The notes: generated by a model from the letters alone, not told the origin. Shown: positions 9,247-18,449, numbered from the stretch's first letter. The stretch is DNA of 64,000 nucleotides from Tunturiibacter empetritectus (GCF_013410875.1 NZ_JACCCU010000001.1:620001-684000), one strand, 5' to 3'. Numbers and translations are program-made.

Positions 9247-9612
9247 ATGATCAATCCACGTCAGCGCAATGTGATCCGCCAACGCGTTCACACTCGCATC
9301 CGCGAGAAGATGTCCGGTACCGCCGAGCGTCCCCGCCTTAACGTCTATCGCTCGCTCAACCACATCTACACGCAACTCATCGACGATCTCAACGGAGTCA
9401 CCATCGCCTCCGCCTCCTCCATGGGCAAGAAGACCGAAGAGAAGAAGTATGGCGGCAACATCGCCGCGGCTGCCGAAGTCGGCAAGCTGATCGCAGAGCG
9501 CGCCAAAGAGAAGGGCATCAAGAAGATTGTGTTTGACCGCGGCGGCTATCTGTATCACGGTCGTGTGAAGGCCCTCGCCGATGCAGCCCGTGAAGCGGGT
9601 CTTGATTTCTAA
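9247..9612 (+). CDS. rplR: 50S ribosomal protein L18
   Basis: L18 delivers 5S rRNA to the central protuberance together with L5. The 121 residues show [20 protein letters not shown] and the C-terminal block [26 protein letters not shown]. The ATG at 9247 follows GGAAGGAAAG. Placement before rpsE is standard. Confidence 0.98.
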   Translation: MINPRQRNVIRQRVHTRIREKMSGTAERPRLNVYRSLNHIYTQLIDDLNGVTIASASSMGKKTEEKKYGGNIAAAAEVGKLIAERAKEKGIKKIVFDRGGYLYHGRVKALADAAREAGLDF

Positions 9613-9676
9613 GGTTTGCAGATTCTGAGGTTCAAGGCGCGCCCTGATTGGCCGCCAGAAAGCTGGACAAGACATT

Positions 9677-10183
9677 ATGGCAATGAAGAAAAAAATCGAT
9701 GCGAACCGCCTCAACCTCAAAGACGAGGTCGTTTCGATCAATCGCGTCACCAAGGTCGTCAAAGGCGGTAAGAACATGTCCTTCGCCGCGCTCGTGGTCA
9801 TCGGCGACCCGGCAGAAGGTGTCGTCGGCTACGGCTCGGGCAAGGCTAAGGAAGTTCCCCAGGCCATCCGTAAGGGGATCGAGTCGGCCAAGAAGAATCT
9901 GCACAAGGTTAACCTGACTGAGAGCACGATTCCTCACCAGGTTCTTGGCCACTTCGGCGCAGGCCAGGTGATGCTCAAGCCCGCCCCGGAAGGTACTGGC
10001 GTCATCGCTGGCAAGACGGTTCGCGCTGTGATGACCGCCGCCGGCGTGCAGAATGTGCTGACCAAGAGCCTCGGCTCGGCCAACCCGCACAACGTCATCA
10101 AGGCTACGTTCGATGCTCTGATCCAGCTTCGCAACAAGGCTGAAGTCGCCGCCCTGCGCGGTAAGGCAGTGGAAGAGCTCTAA
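9677..10183 (+). CDS. rpsE: 30S ribosomal protein S5
   Basis: S5 affects decoding accuracy and lies at the mRNA entry. The double-stranded RNA-binding N-terminal domain starts [20 protein letters not shown]. The C-terminal domain contains [29 protein letters not shown]. The 168-residue length is normal. rpmD begins 40 bases downstream. Confidence 0.98.
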   Translation: MAMKKKIDANRLNLKDEVVSINRVTKVVKGGKNMSFAALVVIGDPAEGVVGYGSGKAKEVPQAIRKGIESAKKNLHKVNLTESTIPHQVLGHFGAGQVMLKPAPEGTGVIAGKTVRAVMTAAGVQNVLTKSLGSANPHNVIKATFDALIQLRNKAEVAALRGKAVEEL

Positions 10184-10223
10184 GCTCTTGCCTCTGCTCC
10201 AACAAGATTCAAGGAGCTCTCTC

Positions 10224-10418
10224 ATGGCTGACACCAACGCAATCGCCAAAATCAAGCTGCAGTACTTCCGTTCCAAGATCTGCACCCCGGTCAAGCACAA
10301 GCTCGTTATCAAGGGCCTCGGCTTTACCCGTCTCAACCAGATCGTCGAGCGTGAAGACACGCCATCCATTCGTGGCATGGTCGCAAAGGTTCCCCATCTC
10401 GTCCGCGTCGTAGACTAG
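10224..10418 (+). CDS. rpmD: 50S ribosomal protein L30
   Basis: L30 is a small 50S protein that is not universal in bacteria. The 64-residue product has KIKLQYFRSKICTP and the motif HKLVIKGLGFTRLNQIVEREDTPSIRGM. The frame is open further upstream, but the ATG at 10224 follows AAGGAG by 7 bases and gives the family length. Confidence 0.97.
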   Translation: MADTNAIAKIKLQYFRSKICTPVKHKLVIKGLGFTRLNQIVEREDTPSIRGMVAKVPHLVRVVD

Positions 10419-10515
10419 GCACGATTCGGCACAACAGCACGACCCCGTAAGGGCTAACCCATAAGCGAGTCGGCGAAGAGCAGAAGCTGCTTCATCGGCG
10501 TTAAGCGAGGAAACA

Positions 10516-10977
10516 ATGGCAATCCGCAATCTCTCCAATCTACGCGCCCCCAAGCGGGCGAACGAAAACAAGAAGCGTGTCGGCCGCGGTATGGGTTCGG
10601 GCATGGGTAAGACCTCCACCCGCGGACACAAGGGTCAGGGCTCCCGCTCGGGTTCGTCGCTGATGCGTGGTTTTGAAGGCGGCCAGATGCCCCTTCACCG
10701 CCGTCTGCCCAAGCGCGGCTTCACCAACATCTTCCGCGTTGAGTACCAGGTGCTTGGCCTCGACCGCGTCGCCGAGATCGTTGCCGCTGAGAGCGTCACC
10801 GAGTTCACCCTCGACAAGATCATCGAGCTTGGCCTTCTCCGCAAGAAGGGCGCCCTGATCAAAGTGTTGAATAACGGAGAGATCAAGACTGCCGTAACGG
10901 TTCACGCGCACAAGTTCTCGAAGACCGCCCAGGAGGCGATCGAAAAGGCCGGCGGCAAGGCCATCCTGATCGGCTAG
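10516..10977 (+). CDS. rplO: 50S ribosomal protein L15
   Basis: L15 is a late-assembly 50S protein with a long N-terminal arm. The arm shows the Gly/Arg-rich RVGRGMGSGMGKTSTRGHKG, and the globular end carries AITVHAHKFSKTAQEAIEKAGG-like sequence. The 153 residues are typical. GAGGAAA precedes the ATG. secY follows, as in nearly all spc operons. Confidence 0.98.
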   Translation: MAIRNLSNLRAPKRANENKKRVGRGMGSGMGKTSTRGHKGQGSRSGSSLMRGFEGGQMPLHRRLPKRGFTNIFRVEYQVLGLDRVAEIVAAESVTEFTLDKIIELGLLRKKGALIKVLNNGEIKTAVTVHAHKFSKTAQEAIEKAGGKAILIG

Positions 10978-11070
10978 GCAGCATTTAGAATGATTGGCAG
11001 GCGAGGGCAACCGCCCTCGCATCGCCGTTTCACCAGAACGTCAGTCTCACCCCCGAGGTTTCAGCTCCCG

Positions 11071-12480
11071 ATGTTCGAGAAAATCGCAAACATCTTCAAA
11101 ATTCCCGACCTCCGCAAGCGCGTGTTGTTCACGCTTGGCATGTTGGCCGTATACCGCCTCGGCTCGCACATCCCCACCCCCGGCATCAACGCCGACATGC
11201 TCGCCCAGTTCTTCAATCAGAACTCCGGCTCTGCTCTCGGCCTGGTTGACCTCTTCTCCGGTGGAAACCTCCGCAAGCTCACCGTCTTCGCGCTCGGCAT
11301 CATGCCGTACATTACGGCGTCGATCATATTTCAACTTCTCACAGTCATCTATGAGCCGCTGGCGAAGCTGCAGAAGGAAGGCGAACTGGGCCGCCGCAAG
11401 ATCACCCAGTGGACGCGTTACGTTACGGTTCTGCTTGGCATCGTGCAGTCGTTTGCCATCGCGCTGACGCTGACGAACACCAGCACCGGGCAGACGATGG
11501 TCACCATCTCCCGCGCCGCTTTCATCCCGCTTTGCGTCATTACTCTCACTGCCGGCACTGCGTTCATCATGTGGCTGGGCGAGCAGATCACCGAGCGCGG
11601 TATCGGTAACGGGATGAGCCTGCTCATCTTCGCTGGTATCGTCGTCGGCCTGCCCAAGGGTATTGAGAATCTCTATGAGAAGGTACGCGACAACGCATGG
11701 GGAGCACTGACTCCCATCGCTGTCGCTTTCCTGATCGTAGGCATGATTGCCGTCGTCGCCTTCATCGTCTTCGTAGAGCGCTCGGAGCGTCGCATTCCGG
11801 TCCAGTACGCCAAGCGCATCGTTGGCCGCAAGATGATGGGTGGCCAGTCGACGCACCTACCACTCAAGGTCAACTCCGGCGGCGTGATGCCGGTCATCTT
11901 CGCCAGCTCCATCCTGTCGGCTCCTCTGCTCTTCTCCGGCGCTCACATCTTCGGCTATTCGCTGCAGGACTCCTCCTTCTTTGGTCCGATCCTGCGTGCT
12001 CTGGCTCCCGGTGAGCCCTGGTACGAACTCCTGCAGATGGTCGCGATCATCTTCTTCGCCTACTTCTACATCTCGATCGTCTTCCGCCCGGACGATATTG
12101 CCGACAACATGCGCAAGTACGGAGGCTTTATCCCCGGCATCCGTCCTGGCAAGCGCACGGCTGACTTCATCAATGATGTGCTGACACGCATCACCCTTGT
12201 CGGCGCGCTCTATCTCATCATCATCACCATCATTCCGCAGCTGCTCATCAGCGGAATCCACTTCAACCATCTCTGGCTCATCGGCTCGGTCTTCGATCGG
12301 CTGCCGACCTGGATGACCAACGGCCTCGGCGTCAACTTTTACTTTGGCGGCACCAGCCTGCTGATCGTCGTCGGCGTAGCCATGGACACGGTCCAGCAGA
12401 TCGAATCGCAGCTCATCATGCGCCATTACGACGGCTTCACTCCCAAGAGTGGCCGCATCCGTGGCCGCAAGAGCTGGTAG
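11071..12480 (+). CDS. secY: Protein translocase subunit SecY
   Basis: SecY is the channel of the Sec translocon in the inner membrane. The 469-residue product shows about ten hydrophobic segments. Family landmarks are DLFSGGNLRKLTVFALGIMPYITASII, cytoplasmic loops with VERSERRIPVQYAKR, and the C-terminal RHYDGFTPKSGRIRGRKSW. The frame opens at 10990, but those extra 27 residues are non-conserved. The ATG at 11071 (MFEKIANIFKIPDLRKR) is the family start, with CGAGG about 12 bases upstream. adk follows after 12 bases. Confidence 0.98.
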   Translation: MFEKIANIFKIPDLRKRVLFTLGMLAVYRLGSHIPTPGINADMLAQFFNQNSGSALGLVDLFSGGNLRKLTVFALGIMPYITASIIFQLLTVIYEPLAKLQKEGELGRRKITQWTRYVTVLLGIVQSFAIALTLTNTSTGQTMVTISRAAFIPLCVITLTAGTAFIMWLGEQITERGIGNGMSLLIFAGIVVGLPKGIENLYEKVRDNAWGALTPIAVAFLIVGMIAVVAFIVFVERSERRIPVQYAKRIVGRKMMGGQSTHLPLKVNSGGVMPVIFASSILSAPLLFSGAHIFGYSLQDSSFFGPILRALAPGEPWYELLQMVAIIFFAYFYISIVFRPDDIADNMRKYGGFIPGIRPGKRTADFINDVLTRITLVGALYLIIITIIPQLLISGIHFNHLWLIGSVFDRLPTWMTNGLGVNFYFGGTSLLIVVGVAMDTVQQIESQLIMRHYDGFTPKSGRIRGRKSW

Positions 12481-12492
12481 GAACTGATCCCG

Positions 12493-13215
12493 TTGACGAC
12501 AAGCACTATGACTGAACCCGTGACGGCCCAGGCAGCTAACTTCCTGCCCGGGCCGGTGCTCCTTTTAGGCGCTCCCGGCGTTGGCAAAGGCACGCAGGCG
12601 AAGGCGCTTATGGCCGCCTATGGCATCCCGCAAATATCCACCGGCGACATCCTCCGCTCGAACATCTCCAACGGTACGCCACTCGGCAAAGCGGCGAAGA
12701 CTCTGGTCGACCAGGGAACTCTCGTCTCCGACGACCTCGTCAACGAGATGGTCGCCGACCGCCTCAAGCAGCCTGACACCGCACGGGGCTTCATCCTCGA
12801 CGGCTTTCCCCGCACTCTCAACCAGGCCACCTGGCTCGATGCCCAGCTCTCCGACGATCCCAACACCCTTCCTGTTGTCGCCATCAGCATCTCAGTTGAC
12901 TACGAGCAGCTCCTACACCGCATCACTGGCCGCCGCATCTCACCCGCTGGCCGCATCTACAACATCTACTCGAACCCGCCCAGGACTCCCGGCATCTGTG
13001 ACGTAGATGGTTCCACCCTCGTCCAGCGCCCAGACGACTCTGAGGCCGTCTTCACCGAACGCATGAAGACCTTCCAAGCTCAAACGGCCCCGGTCATCGA
13101 GCACTATCGCAACCAGAGCCGTTTCGAAGAGATCAACGGCGACCAATCCGTCGAACAGGTTACCGCCGACATCGAAGCAGCCCTGATTCGCCTTCGCCAG
13201 TATCCGAACTCCTAA
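12493..13215 (+). CDS. adk: Adenylate kinase
   Basis: Adenylate kinase interconverts ATP plus AMP with two ADP in the cytoplasm. The P-loop GAPGVGKGT, the NMP-binding STGDILR and the FILDGFPRT motif are present. The lid has the long bacterial form (GRIYNIYSNPPRTPG) without a CxxC zinc site. Two starts compete: a TTG at 12493 with AGGAA nine bases upstream, and an ATG at 12508 without a spaced Shine-Dalgarno. The TTG is used here, giving 240 residues. The secY-adk-map order is common. Confidence 0.95.
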   Translation: MTTSTMTEPVTAQAANFLPGPVLLLGAPGVGKGTQAKALMAAYGIPQISTGDILRSNISNGTPLGKAAKTLVDQGTLVSDDLVNEMVADRLKQPDTARGFILDGFPRTLNQATWLDAQLSDDPNTLPVVAISISVDYEQLLHRITGRRISPAGRIYNIYSNPPRTPGICDVDGSTLVQRPDDSEAVFTERMKTFQAQTAPVIEHYRNQSRFEEINGDQSVEQVTADIEAALIRLRQYPNS

Positions 13216-13224
13216 GTCCACACT

Positions 13225-13974
13225 ATGGCCATCATGATCAAAACGGCGCAGGAGATCGAGAAGATGCGGATCTCCGGCAAGGCTCTCCGTCAGGTTCATA
13301 ACGCAATTGCGCCCCATGTTGTCCCCGGCGCGTCGACGATGGACCTAGAAGAGATTGCTGTCAAAAAGATCGCTGAGCTGGGTGCTATTGCGGCCTTCAA
13401 GGGATACCACGGCTTCCCCGCGGCTCTGTGCACCTCGGTCAACAATGAAGTTGTCCACGGCATGCCAAACGCGAAGCGCATCCTCGCTGAAGGCGATATT
13501 CTCTCCATCGACTGCGGGGTCATTATCGACGGCTTTTACTCGGACGCCGCCGTGACCTACCCAATCGGCAAGGTGAGTGCTGGGACGACAAAGCTTCTCG
13601 AAGTGACCAAGGCCTCGCTCGAGAAGGCGATCGAGCAATGTCAGATTGGCGGGCGTTTGGGCGACATCTCCGCCGCTGTTCAGGAACTCTGTGAGGCGGA
13701 AGGGTTTGGGGTTGTCCGCGAGTTTGTGGGTCATGGGATTGGCCGCGCGATGCACGAAGACCCCCAGGTTCCGAACTTTGGGGCTGCCGGCAAGGGACCA
13801 AGGCTGAAGGCGGGCATGGTGCTCGCCATCGAGCCTATGATCAACGCCGGCGGCCCAGAAGTGCGGGTTTTGAAGGATGGCTGGACGGCGGTGACGGTTG
13901 ACGGCAGCTACAGCGCCCACTTTGAACACACCGTCGCCCTCACGAAAGATGGCCCCTTGGTGCTTACCCGCTAG
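13225..13974 (+). CDS. map: Methionine aminopeptidase, type I
   Basis: This enzyme removes the initiator methionine from nascent proteins. The 249-residue single-domain form matches type Ia. All five metal ligands are visible (D96, D107, H170, E203, E234), with the substrate histidine H79 in VVHGMP; the positions nearly match E. coli numbering. No SH3-like N-terminal extension is present. An alternative ATG lies at 13234. No clear Shine-Dalgarno is seen for either, so coupling to adk, which ends 9 bases before, is likely. Confidence 0.97.
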   Translation: MAIMIKTAQEIEKMRISGKALRQVHNAIAPHVVPGASTMDLEEIAVKKIAELGAIAAFKGYHGFPAALCTSVNNEVVHGMPNAKRILAEGDILSIDCGVIIDGFYSDAAVTYPIGKVSAGTTKLLEVTKASLEKAIEQCQIGGRLGDISAAVQELCEAEGFGVVREFVGHGIGRAMHEDPQVPNFGAAGKGPRLKAGMVLAIEPMINAGGPEVRVLKDGWTAVTVDGSYSAHFEHTVALTKDGPLVLTR

Positions 13975-14120
13975 GAAAATCGACCCATTTTGGGTTACTA
14001 TAAGAGATGCGGTGCGCGCAAGTGTGTCGCATGGTAACTCTGGTTGAGGAAAACTCTCAACTTATACAAGAAGTTGTGGAAACGAAAGGGGTTCGCCCAT
14101 GACCTTCCAAAGGAGATCGT

Positions 14121-14339
14121 TTGTCGAAGGAAGATGCAATTGAAGTGATGGCGGTGGTTGTCGAGACCCTGCCGAATGCGATGTTCAAGGTCGAGCTTGA
14201 GAACAAGCACCAGGCCCTTGCACACGTCTCCGGACGTATGCGCAAAAACTTCATTCGTATCCTCCCCGGCGATCGCGTCGCGATTGAGCTCAGCCCATAC
14301 GATCTCAACCGCGGCCGCATTGTCTATCGCTACAAGTAG
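14121..14339 (+). CDS. infA: Translation initiation factor IF-1
   Basis: IF-1 occupies the 30S A site during initiation. The 72-residue OB-fold protein contains [21 protein letters not shown] and [19 protein letters not shown], both diagnostic. The start is a TTG at 14121, with AAAGGAG ending four bases upstream. No ATG gives a complete protein. A rare start codon on an essential and abundant factor may limit its synthesis. Confidence 0.97.
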   Translation: MSKEDAIEVMAVVVETLPNAMFKVELENKHQALAHVSGRMRKNFIRILPGDRVAIELSPYDLNRGRIVYRYK

Positions 14340-14408
14340 ACAACGGCTACGGGAGCCCATCCCGTCTCCATCATGGGTTGCTCAAGCGCATTTGCACTTG
14401 GGATAGTT

Positions 14409-14424
14409 CAGGGTCTTGACCCTG
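14409..14424 (+). other. Hairpin upstream of rpmJ
   Basis: CAGGGTC (14409-14415) and GACCCTG (14418-14424) are perfectly complementary around a two-base spacer, so the practical loop is four bases. A weaker ACGGG/CCCGT pair lies at 14349-14365. Both lie in the 180-base infA-rpmJ gap, which has no open reading frame of note. Confidence 0.4.
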
Positions 14425-14519
14425 GCGTTCATACTGCACGTCAAAAAGGAGATTTGTTTCCTTGAAACGCGTAATTTTGGTTTTCCGGTTTTATGTTGCA
14501 GCAAAAGAAGGGAATCACA

Positions 14520-14633
14520 ATGAAGGTTCGTGCCTCAGTAAAGAAGATGTGTGATAAGTGCAAGGTTATCCACCGTCGCGGTGTTGTGCGTGTTATCTGC
14601 GAGAACGCAAAGCACAAGCAGCGTCAGGGGTAA
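14520..14633 (+). CDS. rpmJ: 50S ribosomal protein L36
   Basis: L36 is the smallest 50S protein and binds one zinc ion. The 37 residues read [20 protein letters not shown] at the start and end [10 protein letters not shown]. The CxxC, the following cysteine and the histidine of the zinc site are all present, so this is the zinc-binding form. AAGAAGGGAA precedes the ATG. It lies between infA and rpsM, as expected. Confidence 0.97.
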   Translation: MKVRASVKKMCDKCKVIHRRGVVRVICENAKHKQRQG

Positions 14634-14770
14634 ATCGCTTTTCCAGCACCACCGGCCCCGCCGGGCTAGTTAGCCGAAGTCAAGGCTTGCGTTGAACCCG
14701 ACGGACCTGCCGTAAACAAGAAACCCGCTCTCGTGGCAAAGCCCGCGCAGCTCAACCGAAAAGGAACCCC

Positions 14771-15151
14771 ATGGCACGTATTGCTGGAGTCGATGTCCCT
14801 AATAACAAACAGGCGCGCATCGGTCTCACCTACATCTTCGGAATCGGCGACTCTCGCGCCGCCAAGATCCTCGTGAAGGCGGACGTCGATCCGGTCGCGA
14901 AGGTCGGCACGCTCGATGAGGACGCGCTGAACCGCATCCGTCAGGTTATTGAAGCCGAGGGCCAGATCGAAGGCGATCTCCGCAAGGACATCTCGCTGAA
15001 CATCAAGCGCCTCATCGAAATTCAGTCCTACCGTGGCCTCCGCCATCGCCGCAGCCTTCCTGTCCGTGGCCAGCGCACTCACACCAACGCTCGCACCCGC
15101 AAAGGCCCACGCAAGGGAACCGTTGCCGGTAAGAAGAAAGCGACGAAATAA
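14771..15151 (+). CDS. rpsM: 30S ribosomal protein S13
   Basis: S13 forms the head bridge to the 50S subunit and contacts P-site tRNA. The 126-residue protein has [26 protein letters not shown] and the signature [26 protein letters not shown]. The ATG follows AAAAGGAA. rpsK starts three bases after its stop, so coupled translation is likely. Confidence 0.98.
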   Translation: MARIAGVDVPNNKQARIGLTYIFGIGDSRAAKILVKADVDPVAKVGTLDEDALNRIRQVIEAEGQIEGDLRKDISLNIKRLIEIQSYRGLRHRRSLPVRGQRTHTNARTRKGPRKGTVAGKKKATK

Positions 15152-15154
15152 GAC

Positions 15155-15577
15155 ATGGCGAAGACACAGAATACGAAGGGCGCAGCAAAGCCCGGCAAGA
15201 ATAAGAAGTTCAAGAAGCGCGAGCGCAAGAATGTTCCATTTGGCCTCGTCTTTATTCAGGCGTCGTTCAATAACACGATCGTCACCATCACCGACCAGGT
15301 TGGCAACACGCTGAGCTGGAAGTCGTCCGGTTCGCTTGGCTTCCGTGGCTCCCGTAAGGGAACTCCGTTCGCCGCACAGCAGGCCGCCGTTGGTGCAGCC
15401 AACGCAGCTCGCGACCACGGTGTCCGCTCGGTCGATGTGCGCGTCTCGGGTCCCGGCTCCGGCCGTGAGTCCGCGATCCGCGCTCTCGCCACCACTGGCA
15501 TCGAGGTGCGCAGCATCCGCGACGTTACGCCGATGCCGCACAACGGCTGCCGTCCGCCGAAGCGTCGCCGCGTTTGA
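15155..15577 (+). CDS. rpsK: 30S ribosomal protein S11
   Basis: S11 lies on the 30S platform and forms the E-site cleft. The 140-residue product has [35 protein letters not shown] and the C-terminal signature [19 protein letters not shown]. It starts three bases after rpsM. A small cysteine-rich gene begins three bases after its stop, which breaks the usual rpsK-rpsD adjacency. Confidence 0.98.
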   Translation: MAKTQNTKGAAKPGKNKKFKKRERKNVPFGLVFIQASFNNTIVTITDQVGNTLSWKSSGSLGFRGSRKGTPFAAQQAAVGAANAARDHGVRSVDVRVSGPGSGRESAIRALATTGIEVRSIRDVTPMPHNGCRPPKRRRV

Positions 15578-15580
15578 TCT

Positions 15581-15778
15581 GTGGCACTTTTGATGAAGGC
15601 CGAATGCGAGCGCTGTAATACGGCTCTCAATGCATGCGGAGTAGCCTTCATCTGCAGTTATGAGTGCAGCTTCTGTACAACATGCACTCAAGCAATGAAT
15701 GCAACCTGTCCTAACTGCGGCGGTGAGCTTGTTCTCAGGCCCCGCCGCAGGCAAGACATTACGACAACTGGATCGTGA
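15581..15778 (+). CDS. Small DUF1272-like zinc-ribbon protein
   Basis: The 65-residue protein is cysteine rich: ECERC near the N-terminus, ICSYECSFCTTC in the middle and CPNCGGEL at the end. This layout matches my recollection of the DUF1272 family, whose function is unknown; a structural zinc site is very likely. The GTG start at 15581 gives MALLMKAECERC, which fits the family's N-terminus; an ATG at 15593 is the alternative. No clear Shine-Dalgarno is present, and the gene starts three bases after rpsK, so it is probably coupled to it. It may be a bystander in the alpha operon or a ribosome-linked zinc protein. Confidence 0.8.
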   Translation: MALLMKAECERCNTALNACGVAFICSYECSFCTTCTQAMNATCPNCGGELVLRPRRRQDITTTGS

Positions 15779-15832
15779 AGAAGCGCTGCCCGCGCGTAAA
15801 GCGATCGTCACCCGAAGTCAGGAGTTATAAAA

Positions 15833-16465
15833 ATGGCACGTTACACCGGACCCGTCTGCCGCCTCTGCCGCCGCGACGGCACCAAGCTCTTCCTCAAGGG
15901 AACCAAGTGCTTCTCTGAAAAGTGCCCCGTCGAGAAGCGCAACTTCCCCCCAGGCCAACACGGGCAGTCCCGCAAGGTTAAGAAGGTCGTCGGCTACGGT
16001 CTGCAGCTCCGCGAGAAGCAGAAGGCCAAGCGCATCTACTTCACCCTCGAGACCCAGTTCCGCGCCTACTACCAGAAGGCTTCCAACAAGACGGGCGTCA
16101 CCGGCGAACTCCTGCTCCAGCAGCTCGAGACCCGTCTGGACAACGTGGCTTACCGCCTCGGCTTCGCAATGAGCCGCCGCCAGGCCCGTCAGGTCGTCCG
16201 TCACGGCCACCTCCAGGTCAACGGCCGCAAGGTCAACATCCCGTCTTTCCAGGTGAAGGTTGGCGATGAGATCGCGATCCGCGAGGGTTCGAAGGCTCTG
16301 GTTATGCTCGAAGAGGCGAAGAACTTTGCCGCCGGTCAAAATCAAGTTCAGTGGCTCGACATTAATCGCGACAATCTCTCCGGCAAAGTCATCGCCCTGC
16401 CGAAGCGTGAGGACGTCAACCTGCCGGTCAACGAGCAGCTGATCGTCGAACTCTACAGCAAGTAA
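15833..16465 (+). CDS. rpsD: 30S ribosomal protein S4, zinc-type N-terminus
   Basis: S4 nucleates 30S assembly, and in E. coli it represses the alpha operon. The 210-residue protein has an N-terminal CRLCRR...[11 protein letters not shown] set of cysteines, the zinc-finger variant of S4. The S4 RNA-binding domain follows ([34 protein letters not shown]). AGGAGTTATAAAA precedes the ATG. Two hairpins begin at its stop codon, ahead of rpoA. Confidence 0.98.
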   Translation: MARYTGPVCRLCRRDGTKLFLKGTKCFSEKCPVEKRNFPPGQHGQSRKVKKVVGYGLQLREKQKAKRIYFTLETQFRAYYQKASNKTGVTGELLLQQLETRLDNVAYRLGFAMSRRQARQVVRHGHLQVNGRKVNIPSFQVKVGDEIAIREGSKALVMLEEAKNFAAGQNQVQWLDINRDNLSGKVIALPKREDVNLPVNEQLIVELYSK

Positions 16466-16537
16466 CTGCTGTAGTTACAGATAAGATTCGTCATCTTGCA
16501 GCGCGACGGGGAACATTCATTTGTTCCTTGTCGCGCT
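16462..16537 (+). promoter_or_regulatory. Strong hairpins between rpsD and rpoA
   Basis: A 6-bp hairpin (GTAACT/AGTTAC, 16462-16478) overlaps the rpsD stop codon. It is followed by a large one: 16500-16514 pairs with 16523-16537 over 15 bp including two G-U pairs, with an 8-base loop. The outer arms are AGCGCGAC and GTCGCGCT. The next bases are ACAAATG, not a U-tract. The position splits ribosomal protein genes from the RNA polymerase subunit, so attenuation or RNA processing that sets the rpoA dose is a reasonable inference. Confidence 0.6.
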
Positions 16538-16631
16538 ACAAATGCGAAAGCAATACAAAACCTAACCCGTAATAGCAACACCCCGTCAGTCCGCAGAATG
16601 CATCGCGGCTAGGCCGGAAAAGGAGAAACAC

Positions 16632-17735
16632 ATGCTTTGGAGAGGTTTTCAAAAGCCCAAGCGCCTCGCAGTCGACACCGAAACACTCACCGAAAAGTAC
16701 GGCAAGTTCTCCGCGCAGCCTTTTGAGCGCGGCTTCGGTACCACTATCGGCAACGCCCTTCGCCGGACGTTACTTTCCTCTATCGAGGGCGCCGCAGTAA
16801 CCGCCGTTCGCATTGAAGGTGTCCTGCACGAGTTCCAGTCCATCACTGGTGTTGTAGAAGATGCGACCGACATCATCCTGAACCTCAAGCAGATTCCGTT
16901 CAAGCTTGCCGGCGAAGGCCCCAAGGCTCTCTACCTCCGCGCCGACCAGGCCGGCGTCATCACCTCCGGCATGATCGAAGCTGATGGTGACGTCGAGATC
17001 CTCGACAAAAACGTCTACATCTGCACCGTCTCCGAAGGCGGCAAGATCGACATGGAGATGCGCCTCAAGCGCGGCCGTGGCTACATCTCTGCCGACAAAA
17101 ACTTCGACGGCGACCTTGGCCTCGGCTTCATTCCGGTCGACTCCGTTCACTCGCCCGTTCGCAAGGTCAACTACCTCGTCGAGGCAGCACGTCTCGGTCA
17201 GATCACAGACTACGACAAGCTCACGATCGAGATCTGGACGAACGGGACTGTACTTCCTGCAGACGCTCTCGGCCTCTCCGCCAAGCTGCTGAAGGACCAC
17301 ATGACCATTTTCATCAACTTTGAAGAGGAGATGGAAGCCGGTCACGACGGCAGCCACGACGGCCCGGCCCTGCGCAACGAGAACCTCAACCGCTCGGTCG
17401 AAGAGCTCGAGCTCTCCGTCCGCAGCTACAACTGCCTCAAGAACGCCAACATCGCCACCATCGGCGAACTCATCCAGAAGACCGAAGCCGAGATGCTAAA
17501 GACTAAGAACTTCGGCCGTAAGTCCCTGAATGAGATCAAAGAGATTCTCGCGCAGATGGGCCTATCCCTCGGCATGAAGATCGACGAGAACGGTAACCCG
17601 CAGCCCGGACCCACCTCCGTTCTGCCCGCAGCCACCCTCGCCGCCAGCTTCGGCAACTTTGATGACGACGATGATGAAGATGAAGATGAAGACGAAGACC
17701 TTGACCTCGTCGGCAGTGAGCCAGAGAACTTCTAA
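16632..17735 (+). CDS. rpoA: RNA polymerase subunit alpha with acidic tail
   Basis: Alpha dimerises to start RNA polymerase assembly, and its C-terminal domain binds UP elements and activators. The N-terminal domain has [21 protein letters not shown], and the C-terminal domain has [20 protein letters not shown] with FGRKSLNEI. The protein is 367 residues against about 330 usually. The excess is a linker after the C-terminal domain plus a run of 13 consecutive Asp/Glu residues (344-356). AAAAGGAGAA precedes the ATG. Confidence 0.98.
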   Translation: MLWRGFQKPKRLAVDTETLTEKYGKFSAQPFERGFGTTIGNALRRTLLSSIEGAAVTAVRIEGVLHEFQSITGVVEDATDIILNLKQIPFKLAGEGPKALYLRADQAGVITSGMIEADGDVEILDKNVYICTVSEGGKIDMEMRLKRGRGYISADKNFDGDLGLGFIPVDSVHSPVRKVNYLVEAARLGQITDYDKLTIEIWTNGTVLPADALGLSAKLLKDHMTIFINFEEEMEAGHDGSHDGPALRNENLNRSVEELELSVRSYNCLKNANIATIGELIQKTEAEMLKTKNFGRKSLNEIKEILAQMGLSLGMKIDENGNPQPGPTSVLPAATLAASFGNFDDDDDEDEDEDEDLDLVGSEPENF

Positions 17736-17916
17736 CCAGGCTTGCGGCGGTGGAGTCCAATCTGCCGCCGCAGTCTTACCTGAAAGCGCAATGCAAGCCG
17801 CGTTGCAACAAGCCTCCTGAATCACTTGAGGCCGCTTCACCCGCGCCAGCCTCCACCGAGCGCACATTCTAAGCACCACCGACTCACGGCCAGAGCCGAG
17901 TCGAAGGAGATCACCG

Positions 17917-18396
17917 ATGCGTCACCGTAATGCAGGATACAAACTAGGCCGCAACACCAGCCATCGCCGCGCCATGCTGCGCAACCTCGTCACCTCTGTC
18001 ATCCTGATGGACCGCGTCGAGACCACCATCACCAAGTGCAAGGCGACTCGTCCTCTCATCGAGAAGATGATCACCCTCGGCAAGCGCGGCACCGTTCATG
18101 CCCGCCGTCAGGCTGCTGCTTACCTGATGACGCCTGAGTCGGTCGACCGCCTCTTCGCCACCGTGGCCCCGCGTTACGCTGCACGCCAGGGCGGCTATCT
18201 CCGCATCACTCGCCTCGGAGCCCGTAAAGGTGACGCCGCCGAGATGGCCTACATCGAACTTCTCGGTGCAGAGCATGAGCTCAACGAGAAGGCTCAGAAG
18301 CGCGCCGAAGCTCGCACCAAGAAGCGCGAGGAACTCGCCAAGCAGATGGAAGAGCGCGGCGAAGGCGAAGCCGGCGATCCGAACGCCGAAGCGTAA
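17917..18396 (+). CDS. rplQ: 50S ribosomal protein L17, extended C-terminus
   Basis: L17 is an early-assembly 50S protein near the tunnel exit. The core is MRHRNAGYKLGRNTSHRRAMLRNL, then RVETTITKCKATRPLIEKMITLGKR. It has 159 residues against about 120. The tail (about 118-159) is rich in Lys, Arg and Glu, likely helical or coiled, and ends in an acidic stretch. GAAGGAGA precedes the ATG. A terminator follows, so this is the last gene of the supercluster. Confidence 0.98.
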   Translation: MRHRNAGYKLGRNTSHRRAMLRNLVTSVILMDRVETTITKCKATRPLIEKMITLGKRGTVHARRQAAAYLMTPESVDRLFATVAPRYAARQGGYLRITRLGARKGDAAEMAYIELLGAEHELNEKAQKRAEARTKKREELAKQMEERGEGEAGDPNAEA

Positions 18397-18417
18397 ACTT
18401 CAGACAGATAGCAACAT

Positions 18418-18449
18418 AAAGAGGCGCACCTTATGGATGCGCCTCTTTT
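18418..18449. terminator. Intrinsic terminator after rplQ, probably bidirectional
   Basis: AAAGAGGCGCA (18418-18428) and TGCGCCTCTTT (18438-18448) form a perfect 11-bp stem with a 9-base loop. The U-rich right arm serves the + strand. The A-rich left arm gives a U-rich end for the minus-strand gene that stops at 18472. Confidence 0.85.

Noticed and set aside
14666..15811. 381-codon minus-strand frame over rpsM and rpsK
   Set aside because: It lies antisense to two certain ribosomal protein genes and has no recognisable domain.
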